Of a DNA stretch of 64,000 nt, positions 43,817 through 52,145 are shown piece by piece. A model generated the notes under the pieces. The model saw nothing but the letters and a program-made list of their open reading frames with translations. It did no database searches and had not been told where the DNA came from. How positions within the stretch are numbered: position 1 is the stretch's first letter; each line of letters begins with the position of its first letter. The translations under genes were made by a program, and so were the position numbers. Source of the stretch: Candidatus Heimdallarchaeota archaeon (GTDB taxonomy: Archaea; Asgardarchaeota; Heimdallarchaeia; Heimdallarchaeales; Heimdallarchaeaceae); the NCBI GenBank assembly GCA_019057815.1, contig JAHLWR010000005.1:1-64000 (forward strand). Direction: 5' to 3'.

Positions 43817-44785
43817 TTAACTTCTCATCCGCTTTAGAATCCTTTCCACTAAGAATGTTATCCATGCTGATGGTTCTCCTTTTTGGCCAAAATCCCACCC
43901 TTTCCAAGCCCGCCATACCGATTCTGCTGTATACCTACCTTTTTCATCGGCTTTTTGTTTTATTATATCTACCATTTCAACTAATCTTTCATCGTTTCTT
44001 AACCAAGGAAATTGAGATAAAACTTCAGTAACATGCAAAATATCATACCATATTAAAGGGGCTTTTAATTTTTTGAATCGACTACCCATCCCAAACAAAT
44101 ATGGTTTCCTTTCTTTTCTTTTTTCCCATAATTCAAGTAAAGATTCTGCTCCAATCTTACATTCGTTACTATTTCTCCACTTTTTCATTTGAGAGAGAGC
44201 TTTAAGTACTACAAGATTAGCATAAGGGCAAGGATCAGTTTTTCTTCCAGGACCCCTGAACTTTCCTAAATCGTTAGATACAGCACAAGGCCATCCATTT
44301 TCTCTTATTAAAGTTACTATATACTTTGCCGATTGTTCAACATTTTTCTCCTCATCTAAACCAAATTTGGCAATAGCATACACAATTAATGGTGCATCAC
44401 AGAGCATCCACGAAAACTGATTTGTTCCAGATCCCCCAAATCTAATTGGTATATTTACGAGCACTTGAAAAACTCCTTCCTCAGATTTTCTATTGGAAAT
44501 TTTATCGATTACTAACTGGATACCATCGTCTTCTTGTGTTAACCCCAAATCAGCTGCTAAAGTTAATTTATGTAACAGGTGACTAGCATCATTGTGACGT
44601 TTTAACGGTGACCCAGGCCATAAATGGAGCTCTGCAACCATTTTCTTTATTTTAGAGTCCTTCAACATTATTTTTTTGGCAGAAACAACCTCTGGTGATT
44701 TTTCAGGCTGGTTAAGCAAATGCACACGAACATTATATTCGACCCAAGGTTCAGATTGAACCAACCATGCTATAACATCTTTCAT
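43817..44785 (-). CDS. Alpha-alpha toroid (prenyltransferase/terpene-cyclase-like) protein, unknown
   Basis: 322 aa. The spacing of W, G and P residues and the segments ENGWPCAVSNDLGKF, DPCPYANLVVLKAL and WRAWKGWDFGQKGEPS are typical of alpha/alpha barrel folds seen in prenyltransferase-beta and squalene-cyclase-like proteins. The catalytic DCTAE/DxDD motif is not evident. It may bind a hydrophobic ligand or act as a scaffold. It lies between a tRNA and the Rab-like GTPase. Confidence 0.5.
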   Translation of the reverse strand: MKDVIAWLVQSEPWVEYNVRVHLLNQPEKSPEVVSAKKIMLKDSKIKKMVAELHLWPGSPLKRHNDASHLLHKLTLAADLGLTQEDDGIQLVIDKISNRKSEEGVFQVLVNIPIRFGGSGTNQFSWMLCDAPLIVYAIAKFGLDEEKNVEQSAKYIVTLIRENGWPCAVSNDLGKFRGPGRKTDPCPYANLVVLKALSQMKKWRNSNECKIGAESLLELWEKRKERKPYLFGMGSRFKKLKAPLIWYDILHVTEVLSQFPWLRNDERLVEMVDIIKQKADEKGRYTAESVWRAWKGWDFGQKGEPSAWITFLVERILKRMRS

Positions 44786-45077
44786 AACAAAGAATTATAG
44801 GAATTCATTTATAAACTGTTTTTGTTATATTCTCTTAATTGTAAATTGAGTAATTCAAAGCTCAACGTTTTTGTTACATCTACTTCATTTTTTTTATTTT
44901 CCTTCTACTTTTTTTACTAAAAAGTTATTTTATCTAAGTTCAATTTTTCGAAAATTTTCGATTTTTTCAGCTTACACACCTATTTTTCCCGACAAAAATC
45001 AAAAATAATCCTTCTAAAAGCTATTTTTCGAAAATATTTAGGTCTAGAGTTTTAAGGGAATAGTCAAAATATACACT
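44786..45077. other. AT-rich intergenic region with TTTTTCGAAAA motifs
   Basis: No gene seen. It contains TTTTTCGAAAATTTTCG near 44944-44960 and GCTATTTTTCGAAAA at 45020-45034. The latter 15 bases also occur at 61964-61978. The region lies downstream of the Rab-like gene and upstream of the toroid gene. Confidence 0.4.
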
Positions 45078-45644
45078 TTAGTCTAGGCCCACTTCTACAC
45101 GTTTCTTTTCAACAGCAGCCATAAGTTCTTTAGCAAAAGTTATGAAAGCATCTTCAACTTTTTCTCCTGTTTTAGCAGAAGTAATAAAGAATGATTCCTT
45201 TGGCAGTTTTAGCTCCTCCACTAGTTTGTAAGTTTCATCATCTGAAATTACAACTTGTTCCTTTAGATCTGCTTTATTTCCAACAACAAAGAAAATTACT
45301 TCCTCTTCCACACTATCTAACCCCTTTTTCCACAAATTCAAGGATGTTAATGTATTTTCTCTAGTGAGATCAAAAACAAGGAGGCACCCCTTTGCACCGC
45401 GATAAAATTTCTCTCTGACAGAGGCAAATCTTTCTTGACCACCTATATCACTTATCAAAAATAAAACTTCGTCATCACCGACAAACAGCTGTTTACTTAG
45501 AATATCAACGCCTATAGTCATCAGATAAGAAGCAGAGAATCTATTATGTACAAAGCGTGTAATAAGCGAACTTTTTCCTACTCCAGGATCTCCAAGTAAG
45601 ACTATTTTGAAGATGTATTTCCGTCCTTGCTTCTTCTCGACCAT
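45078..45644 (-). CDS. Rab-like small GTPase
   Basis: 188 aa Ras-superfamily GTPase. Motifs: P-loop GDPGVGKS (about 18-25), switch I Thr in LMTIGVD, switch II DIGGQER (about 66-72, where Rab has DTAGQER), NKAD (about 126-129), and SAK near 161. The core is closest to Rab. No C-terminal prenylation Cys is seen, so membrane attachment would be by another way. Such GTPases are a hallmark of Asgard genomes. It stands alone with an AT-rich region downstream. Confidence 0.93.
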   Translation of the reverse strand: MVEKKQGRKYIFKIVLLGDPGVGKSSLITRFVHNRFSASYLMTIGVDILSKQLFVGDDEVLFLISDIGGQERFASVREKFYRGAKGCLLVFDLTRENTLTSLNLWKKGLDSVEEEVIFFVVGNKADLKEQVVISDDETYKLVEELKLPKESFFITSAKTGEKVEDAFITFAKELMAAVEKKRVEVGLD

Positions 45645-45719
45645 TTAGTTTTTCCCCACTTGTTGTATTTTTAGTTTCTCTTTTTATTAATCTTGTGCTT
45701 TAAATTCCATATTGACTCT

Positions 45720-46124
45720 CTAGTTCTTGAATTTTTTAATAAACTCTTCAGCTGTTTTTTGCTCTAGCTTCCCTTGCTCTGGAAACTTAATAATACCATC
45801 ATTCGACCATCGTGGAATAAGATGGAAATGAACATGAAGGATAACTTGTCCTGCCGCTCTTTCGTTGCTTTGTAAGATGTTCACTCCTTCTGCTTCCGTA
45901 GTTTCCTTTAGTTTTTTTGCGATCATTGGTAATTTTTTTAAAAAAACCATATCCTCTTCTGGAACAGAGAAAAGAGTTTCATAATGCTTTTTCGGGATAA
46001 GAAGACTGTGCCCTTTTGAAATAGGGTTTATATCTAAAAACACTTTTACATCCTCATCTTCATAAAGTGTATAACTTGGAATCTCTCCTTTTATAATCAT
46101 GCAAAAAATGCAGTCATCTGCCAT
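45720..46124 (-). CDS. HIT family hydrolase
   Basis: 134 aa histidine-triad protein. The active site HVHFHLIPRW (about 97-106) is clear, with an N-terminal CIFC zinc motif and the VFLDINPISKGHSLLIPKKHYE block. HIT proteins cleave nucleoside phosphoramidates or dinucleotide polyphosphates. It is separate from the Rab-like gene (75 bp). Confidence 0.93.
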   Translation of the reverse strand: MADDCIFCMIIKGEIPSYTLYEDEDVKVFLDINPISKGHSLLIPKKHYETLFSVPEEDMVFLKKLPMIAKKLKETTEAEGVNILQSNERAAGQVILHVHFHLIPRWSNDGIIKFPEQGKLEQKTAEEFIKKFKN

Positions 46125-46154
46125 ATATCATTCACCTTATTTGTTTTTTTAGTA

Positions 46155-46274
46155 TTATATCCTACCTTTTTCAGTCTTTTGTTGAAATTCCCACACCTTT
46201 ATCTGGATAAACTCTGTAAGCTTCTCTACTACCCTGTATTTATCGCGATCATTATTACTTTCAATCTCATATAG
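46155..46274 (-). pseudogene. Possible small remnant between the deaminase and HIT genes
   Basis: An open frame without a start codon encodes protein-like text (YEIESNNDRDKYRVVEKL then TEFIQIKVWEFQQKT) and ends at TAA 46155-46157. In another frame the stretch DVDYMRLKVIM lies just upstream. This could be a decayed short gene or chance. Confidence 0.22.
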
Positions 46275-46333
46275 TCAACATCTTTACTAAATAAACAAAG
46301 CCTTCCAGGAGCTGAAACGTCAATTTTTTCAGT

Positions 46334-47674
46334 TTACTCATTCCACTGATTTTGATAAAGTGTGGCTTTTTCTCTTAAATTTTGTAAATCTATAATTGTA
46401 AACTGATTATCCTTAAACAAAATCTTACCATCAACCATCACCATATTAACATCTTTCCCAGATGCAGAATAAACAAGATGTGAAATAGGATCATATAATG
46501 GAATACAGTTTACATCCGAAATATCAACTTGGAATAGATCAGCTTTTTTTCCAATTTCAAGAGAACCAATTTCTTTGTCCAAGTTTAGAGCTTTCGCACC
46601 CTCAAGTGTAGCCATCTTCAACACAACCTTTGAAGGAAGAACTCTTTCATTTAAGTGTTTAACTTTTTGCAGAAAGCTTGCTAATCTCATCTCTCTAAAC
46701 ATATCTAAATTATTGTTACAAGGCGCACCATCGGTGCCTAATCCAACAATAACATCCATGTCAAGGTATTTACTGACATCACAAATACCAGAAGCAAGTT
46801 TAGAATTACTGGAAGGGTTATGTGTTATTCGTGTATCAGTTTGTTTAATAAGACTATATTCAACATCATCTAACCATATACCATGTGCTAGAATCGTCTG
46901 GTTTCCTAATACATTGAGTTCATTTAACGCCCGTATGTATGACTTGCCATAATATCTTTCAACTTTAGCACATTCTTCTCTATTTTCAGATGCATGAGTA
47001 TGAATCATAATATCAGGATAGTTTCTCTGAATTTCAGAGAGATTTTTCATTAACTGCGGGGAACATGATAAGAGAAATCTAGCGTTGAGCGAATACTTTA
47101 TTCTATTTTTTTGGGTTTGGTGGTAATCTTCAATATCCTTTATCACATCTTCAACAATCTTCTCTGTATGTTCAATCATATCATCAGGGAAACCATTGTT
47201 TACATCCATAAGCATTTTACCAATTCGTGTTCTTATGCCACTATCAATTGCTGCTTGTATTCCATAATCCGAATGTTTTGTAGTCAACATATCATTACAA
47301 GTAGTTGTACCTGTCCTAATCATTTCAGCAAAACCGAGAAGTGAGGAAGTGTAGATTTCATCAACAGTAAAACTCTTTTCACCAGGTAAGATAACTTGTT
47401 GTAACCAATCTATAAGAGCTAAATCATCTGCTTTTCCTCTTAAAAGAGTTTGAACACTGTGACTATGGGTGTTTACCAATCCTGGAACAAGAATCTTATT
47501 TAAACCCTCTATTACTACATTAGCAGAAAAATCTTTGTGAATTTCTTTTCTTGATCCAATTGCTGTAATTCTATCATCCACAACATACACAGCACCATTT
47601 TTTATTACAGCATTCTTTGGATTACAGGTAATAAGATAATCAGCTTCAATAATTACATCAGACACTTTTACCAA
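46334..47674 (-). CDS. Amidohydrolase, MTA/SAH deaminase-like
   Basis: 446 aa, COG0402 family. The metal site HSHSVQTLLRG (about 70), HTHASENREE (His about 216), LAHGIWLDD, and GTDGAPCNNNLDMF (Asp about 300) fit methylthioadenosine/S-adenosylhomocysteine deaminases or related nucleoside deaminases. The composite N- and C-terminal beta-sandwich parts are present (LNLDKEIGSLEIGKKADLFQVD). The start is TTG 47674 or GTG 47665; there is no ATG. The divergent UDG start at 47736 leaves room for both promoters. Confidence 0.83.
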   Translation of the reverse strand: MVKVSDVIIEADYLITCNPKNAVIKNGAVYVVDDRITAIGSRKEIHKDFSANVVIEGLNKILVPGLVNTHSHSVQTLLRGKADDLALIDWLQQVILPGEKSFTVDEIYTSSLLGFAEMIRTGTTTCNDMLTTKHSDYGIQAAIDSGIRTRIGKMLMDVNNGFPDDMIEHTEKIVEDVIKDIEDYHQTQKNRIKYSLNARFLLSCSPQLMKNLSEIQRNYPDIMIHTHASENREECAKVERYYGKSYIRALNELNVLGNQTILAHGIWLDDVEYSLIKQTDTRITHNPSSNSKLASGICDVSKYLDMDVIVGLGTDGAPCNNNLDMFREMRLASFLQKVKHLNERVLPSKVVLKMATLEGAKALNLDKEIGSLEIGKKADLFQVDISDVNCIPLYDPISHLVYSASGKDVNMVMVDGKILFKDNQFTIIDLQNLREKATLYQNQWNE

Positions 47675-47735
47675 TGCAATGATTACATTAAGCTTAATAA
47701 AGTCTATTTTTCAGATAAAGAGTGAGGAGAAAAGT

Positions 47736-48395
47736 TTGTCAGAGGTTTCTTTAGGAAAATTAACAGAAACAATGAAAACTTGCATAGCATGTCAGCTTCA
47801 TAAGAATCGTACTCAAGTGGTTCCAGGAATGTACGGACCAAAAAATGGACTGTGTTTGATTGGAGAAGCTCCAGGATATAATGAGGATCTCCAAGGACAA
47901 CCATTTGTAGGCAGATCGGGAAAATTACTAGATAAAATGCTCAATAATGTTGGTTTAGTACGAGGGGAAAATCTAAGTATATTGAATGTTGTTAAATGCC
48001 GTCCAACAATAAATGGTTCAAATCGGACGCCCACAGCATCAGAACTAAAATTTTGTGGTGAAAAGTGGTTAACTAAACAACTTCAAATTCTTAAACCAAA
48101 ATTAATTGTCACGCTTGGGGGAATATCTCTAAAATTCTTTTTCCCTAAAGCTAGTGTAACTCGTTCAGCTGGGACAATTATGGTTTCTACTGATGGATAC
48201 CCTATATTCTCAACATTCCATCCAGCTTATTTATTAAGGAATGGTAGGCCTGAATTGTACGAAAAATATGAGAGTCATTTCAAAGAAATTGCAAATATAA
48301 TGAATAAGGATTCAAGCACGATTTCTGAAATAGCGCCACTAGAGCCAGCAAAACCTAAAAGTCAGAAAAAAATGACTGATTTTTTTGGGAAGTAA
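47736..48395 (+). CDS. Family 4 uracil-DNA glycosylase with C-terminal PIP box
   Basis: About 219 aa from TTG 47736, which has GAGGAG six bases upstream. The ATG at 47679 would leave almost no room for the divergent promoter. Iron-sulfur Cys are in CIACQLHKNRT and two later Cys. Active-site blocks are IGEAPGYNEDLQGQPFVGRSG, VTLGGIS and STFHPAYLLR. It removes uracil from DNA. The last residues, QKKMTDFF, fit the PIP-box consensus, so it probably works with PCNA (19001). Confidence 0.88.
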   Translation: MSEVSLGKLTETMKTCIACQLHKNRTQVVPGMYGPKNGLCLIGEAPGYNEDLQGQPFVGRSGKLLDKMLNNVGLVRGENLSILNVVKCRPTINGSNRTPTASELKFCGEKWLTKQLQILKPKLIVTLGGISLKFFFPKASVTRSAGTIMVSTDGYPIFSTFHPAYLLRNGRPELYEKYESHFKEIANIMNKDSSTISEIAPLEPAKPKSQKKMTDFFGK

Positions 48396-48448
48396 ATAAT
48401 ATACTCATGTTGGAAACTTTTTAAATTTCGTAATTAAACGTCAACAAG

Positions 48449-49846
48449 ATGAAAAAACTCGAAAAATTGTTTGGCACAGCAGGAATACGTGGCTTATTTG
48501 GAGAGAAAGTGACAGCTGATTTAATTATACAACTTAGCCAATCAATAGCAGAACTGCATCCAGAGAGTGGTATGCTTGTTGGTCATGATGCAAGAACATC
48601 GTCAGAAGTTCTAGCTCAGTATGCTTATGCATCACTTGCTATTGTAGGAAAGAGCGTTTTTCAAGTAGGACTGTGTTCTTTTCCCGTCATAGCTAACCTT
48701 ACAACAACTTCAAAACATGAGATTGCAATTTATATTACTGCTTCACATAATTTACCTGAATATAATGGGGTAAAAGTCTTGCAAAATGGGAGAGAGTTTA
48801 CTAAGGAAGAGCAAGATAAACTAGAAGAAGCGATTCGCACAAAATTAGATGCTAAAACTGCAATTATTCATAAAGAATGGCAAGGAATAGTTCCACAGCA
48901 GAAAATATATGACGCAGACAGACGATACATTAGGAGGTTAAAAAACTATCTTCAGTTTGAAGGAGATGGTAGAACAATAATTATAGATCCAGCTAATGGT
49001 CCTATGGGTTTACTCTCTCCTATATTATTCAGTGAACTAGGGTTTAGAGTTATATCCATAAATTCTCATGTAGATGGTTCCTTTCCAGGGCGACCAGGAG
49101 AACCTATTAAAGAAAACCTTCAACAACTCATAGGTTTATGCAAGTTAGAAAATGCTATAGGTATTGCACATGATGGAGATGGAGACCGCGTCAGCATTAT
49201 TGACGAAACTGGTTCCTTTATTGAACTCTCAAGAATTAACGCTTTGCTAGCCAAGTTTGCTGTTGAAGAAGAGGGAGAAGGAAATATCATACTAAGCATT
49301 GATTCTTCGACTTGTATTGATAATATTGTGAAATTAACAAATTCAAAAGTTATTCGTACTAATCTGGGTGAACTTCATGGGAAAGCTTCAGCAATGATTG
49401 CTAAAGGCGAAAAAGTCATTTTTGCTGCTGAACCTTGGAAACCCATTAATCCTAAATGGGGACTCTGGATAGACGGGCTGTATAGTGTAACAAAAATAAT
49501 AAAGTTCGTGACATTACATAGAACAACCATAGTCGAAGTAATGAAAACAATCCCAAATCCGATTTCAGAAAGAAAATCATACTTAATAAATGAAATAGAA
49601 GTTGACGAGATATATAAGAAATGCAAGAGAAAGCTTGAAGAATTATTAAGAGAGGAAAAAAAGGAAAAACTAACAATCGATGGACTCAGATATGATATGG
49701 TAGATGGGACGTGGATACTTGTTAGGAAATCTGGAACTGAACCAAAAATTCGACTATATTACGAATCTCTTACAATGAAAAGATTTGATTGGATAAAAGC
49801 AATAATAGAAGAGATTGAAAAAGAAGTTTTATTAGGAAAAGAGTAG
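48449..49846 (+). CDS. Phosphohexomutase paralogue with altered loops
   Basis: 465 aa, same fold as GlmM at 6555. The start FGTAGIRGLFG, metal loop HDGDGDR and phosphate loop RKSGTEP are intact. The phosphoserine loop is TASHNL where P is usual, and the sugar-specificity loop GExSGH/GEENGG is replaced by AAEPWKP. It may act on a different sugar phosphate, or be partly degenerate. It begins 53 bp after udg, and a small membrane protein follows at 6 bp. Confidence 0.85.
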   Translation: MKKLEKLFGTAGIRGLFGEKVTADLIIQLSQSIAELHPESGMLVGHDARTSSEVLAQYAYASLAIVGKSVFQVGLCSFPVIANLTTTSKHEIAIYITASHNLPEYNGVKVLQNGREFTKEEQDKLEEAIRTKLDAKTAIIHKEWQGIVPQQKIYDADRRYIRRLKNYLQFEGDGRTIIIDPANGPMGLLSPILFSELGFRVISINSHVDGSFPGRPGEPIKENLQQLIGLCKLENAIGIAHDGDGDRVSIIDETGSFIELSRINALLAKFAVEEEGEGNIILSIDSSTCIDNIVKLTNSKVIRTNLGELHGKASAMIAKGEKVIFAAEPWKPINPKWGLWIDGLYSVTKIIKFVTLHRTTIVEVMKTIPNPISERKSYLINEIEVDEIYKKCKRKLEELLREEKKEKLTIDGLRYDMVDGTWILVRKSGTEPKIRLYYESLTMKRFDWIKAIIEEIEKEVLLGKE

Positions 49847-49852
49847 ATTAGA

Positions 49853-50230
49853 ATGGTTTCAAATGTAATCAAGGAAGAATGGAAAATAGCAAATGAAAGA
49901 ATTCGTATGACACTAGTTATTCTTATATTTTGGGTTGTTTTGACAATACTTGGTATATCGGGTGCTATAAACCTAACCACGAATTATAACTACTTTTTAG
50001 TATATGCAATAATGTCACCATCAGCTATAGTCATCTTACTTCTCGGTATGGGAATACAAATTGAACCGCTCTTAAAAGTGATAATCAAGGGAAGAAAAAC
50101 AAAGGAAAATGTATGGTCACTGGAAGAAAAACTTCAGCCTAGTATTGAAAAAAGAACAAAAAGAAGCGAAATGTTTCAACTATTAGCCATCTTATTACTA
50201 CTAATTTCGCTAATTTTTGTTTCTATTTAA
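49853..50230 (+). CDS. Small membrane protein, unknown
   Basis: 125 aa with three hydrophobic segments (about 20-40, 48-70, 105-124) and a basic loop between the last two (KGRKTKENV and EKRTKRSE). It starts 6 bp after the mutase stop, so it is probably translated with it. No family is recognised. Confidence 0.6.
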   Translation: MVSNVIKEEWKIANERIRMTLVILIFWVVLTILGISGAINLTTNYNYFLVYAIMSPSAIVILLLGMGIQIEPLLKVIIKGRKTKENVWSLEEKLQPSIEKRTKRSEMFQLLAILLLLISLIFVSI

Positions 50231-50241
50231 CTAAGTTGGTT

Positions 50242-51228
50242 TTAACTTTCTCTATCAAGTTTTTTCTCAAATTTTGAAAGAGATTGGGGTATATCATCCT
50301 CTTTCAGTACTTTTGTAAACTCTAATGCAATTAGACCCATCAATCGTTCTCTATTTGATTCATCAGTTTTCATAAAAATGAAGCGCCCATTAGGAATTTG
50401 TTTTGCAATTTTAGGATACTCTGTTTGATTGTGGATTCTGTCTATAGTTCCATTAAGGACGAAAACCTCCTCTTTAATCCTATGCAAATTTCCATAGAGT
50501 TCAAAATCCTTTACTTCTTCCGCTCCTTTTTTCCATTTCCATGGAACTGCATTGTCTATAAAGGCGATGGTACGTTGCTTCTGAACTTTTTCTTTCATTC
50601 CAAAAGTTACTATTCTTTTTATTATTGGTCTTAACAAATTAGCAATAAAAATTGGTAGTATTGGGGAAACATAGCGTAGTATCCATTTTGGAAACCACAA
50701 AGTGTGCATAGGATCTGTTGCTAGAATCGTAGGAGCTGTTAGTATACCTTCGATAAGCCCGTGAAGAATAATGGATGAACCCCAACAAGTTCCGTGAAGA
50801 ACAAAGTCGCTATCGCTTAACTTCAAGTAATTAATTGCATCCTGAACATCCTTTGCTTTCTGACTCATGTCCATTCTGGCTTTTGTTTTATCTAAGATGC
50901 TACTACCTTTCTCTCTTGTTTCTATAAAGTAACATTCAACCTTATCGTGTATTGGTTCGTAGAAATCCTCATAAGCATGAGGTATTCCTCCCCAACCAGG
51001 GATTAATACCAAAGGTCTTTTGGAAACAGGCTTTATTGGTTTAATATGGAAAACCCTAATTTGACCATCATCAACAGGGATGTAGAAGTTGTTACTAACC
51101 TCATCACTCCAAAAATCAGGAGTTTTTATTCTTGTTGCATCAAGCATTTTAGCTACTTCTGCTTCATTTTCTTTTGTCGAGGTTATTTCTGGAGGTGTTG
51201 ACGAATCATCAACTAGTTTCTTTGGCAT
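50242..51228 (-). CDS. Alpha/beta hydrolase with a Cys nucleophile (PhaC-like)
   Basis: 328 aa. The nucleophile elbow is HGTCWGSS (about 145-152), G-x-C-x-G as in PHA synthases. An oxyanion-type loop LIPGWGGIP is near residue 75. A likely Asp is in LNGTIDRIH (near 278). The final His partner is not obvious to me; the His in NQTEY-adjacent text (IHNQ) is a candidate. PHA synthase proper is longer and paired with PhaE, absent here. An acyltransferase or hydrolase of unknown substrate is a safer name. Confidence 0.68.
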   Translation of the reverse strand: MPKKLVDDSSTPPEITSTKENEAEVAKMLDATRIKTPDFWSDEVSNNFYIPVDDGQIRVFHIKPIKPVSKRPLVLIPGWGGIPHAYEDFYEPIHDKVECYFIETREKGSSILDKTKARMDMSQKAKDVQDAINYLKLSDSDFVLHGTCWGSSIILHGLIEGILTAPTILATDPMHTLWFPKWILRYVSPILPIFIANLLRPIIKRIVTFGMKEKVQKQRTIAFIDNAVPWKWKKGAEEVKDFELYGNLHRIKEEVFVLNGTIDRIHNQTEYPKIAKQIPNGRFIFMKTDESNRERLMGLIALEFTKVLKEDDIPQSLSKFEKKLDRES

Positions 51229-51796
51229 AGTTTACATTTAATTTAGTAGGTTTTAATTTTTCTCGTTGAAGTAATTAGACCCCCGTGTTGAATGGTGTTC
51301 TTTTGACAACTATCTACTGGATTCCAGTCGAAATATTGGTGTTGTAAATGCTACAGAGGTTATTGAAAGTAATCTACACCTCATTAGAAGAAATCAAAGT
51401 TATTAATCAGTTGTGAAGAGAAATCAAACAGTTAAACTAACATTAATAATCAGATTTCGTTCCTATTGTAGGGAGCAAAATAAACTTCCAAAACAGCTAA
51501 TTAATTGAAATAATATCTTATTAGAAGGGTGTTTGAAGGACAAAGCAACCTTGTTGTTTAGGTCACTTTCTGGGGAAGGGTCCTTACCACAAAGTAAATC
51601 TTACATCGGCTGAATCCTTGTTCTATGCAAATTTTCTCTGCTTATTTTTTAGTACTCATAATTTTCTACTTAGACTCAAGTAATTACTTTTGTTTTAAAG
51701 TAGGTAAAATTAACAAATTATTTCCTAAAAGGACAAGAAACAGATAATGGTTTTGTGGTGTTTATATATAATTAAATAGAGAAAGAAGTGAGGAAA
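51229..51796. other. 568-bp gap with no gene called
   Basis: Both strands hold many stops. One 45-codon frame near 51274-51405 lacks a start and is not convincing. The last 30 bases serve as the leader of the pilin-like gene. Confidence 0.4.
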
Positions 51797-51967
51797 ATGA
51801 AAGTTCTACAATATATAAGAATGCTAAAATACAGAAAAAGAGGTTCTCCCATTCTAGAGGAGATTTTACTTATAGGCATTGCTGTTCTGATTTTCGTAAT
51901 TATCTTTGGTATAGTGGCTAGTTTGCTCGATTGGACAGAATCGGGTATAAAGGACTTCTTTTCATAG
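51797..51967 (+). CDS. Type IV pilin-like microprotein
   Basis: 56 aa, ATG 51797 preceded by GTGAGG. A basic N-terminus (YRKRG) is followed by SPILEE and a hydrophobic helix (ILLIGIAVLIFVIIFGIV). This fits a class III signal: cleavage after Gly16 leaves Glu at position +5 of the mature helix, as in type IV pilins and archaellins. The mature part is only about 40 residues, so it would be a helix-only pilin or a membrane-inserted subunit. No other pilus genes are in the window. Confidence 0.55.
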   Translation: MKVLQYIRMLKYRKRGSPILEEILLIGIAVLIFVIIFGIVASLLDWTESGIKDFFS

Positions 51968-52145
51968 AACTCGTTTAAAAACTTACTATAAATCATTTTC
52001 TTGGTGTTTTATGTGATTCTTTAGGATTATTTTTGAAGATCAACATTTCTCGTTGGGGGAAGTTATCTTCCCTTTTAGTGAAAAAATGTGGTTGCTCAAA
52101 CATTTACACAACAATATTTTTTAACGTTCCTTAAGAATTGACTTG

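Noticed and set aside
51274-51405. A 45-codon open stretch in the gap before the pilin-like gene
   Set aside because: There is no start codon and no repeat of the pattern; it is bounded by stops typical of spacer DNA.
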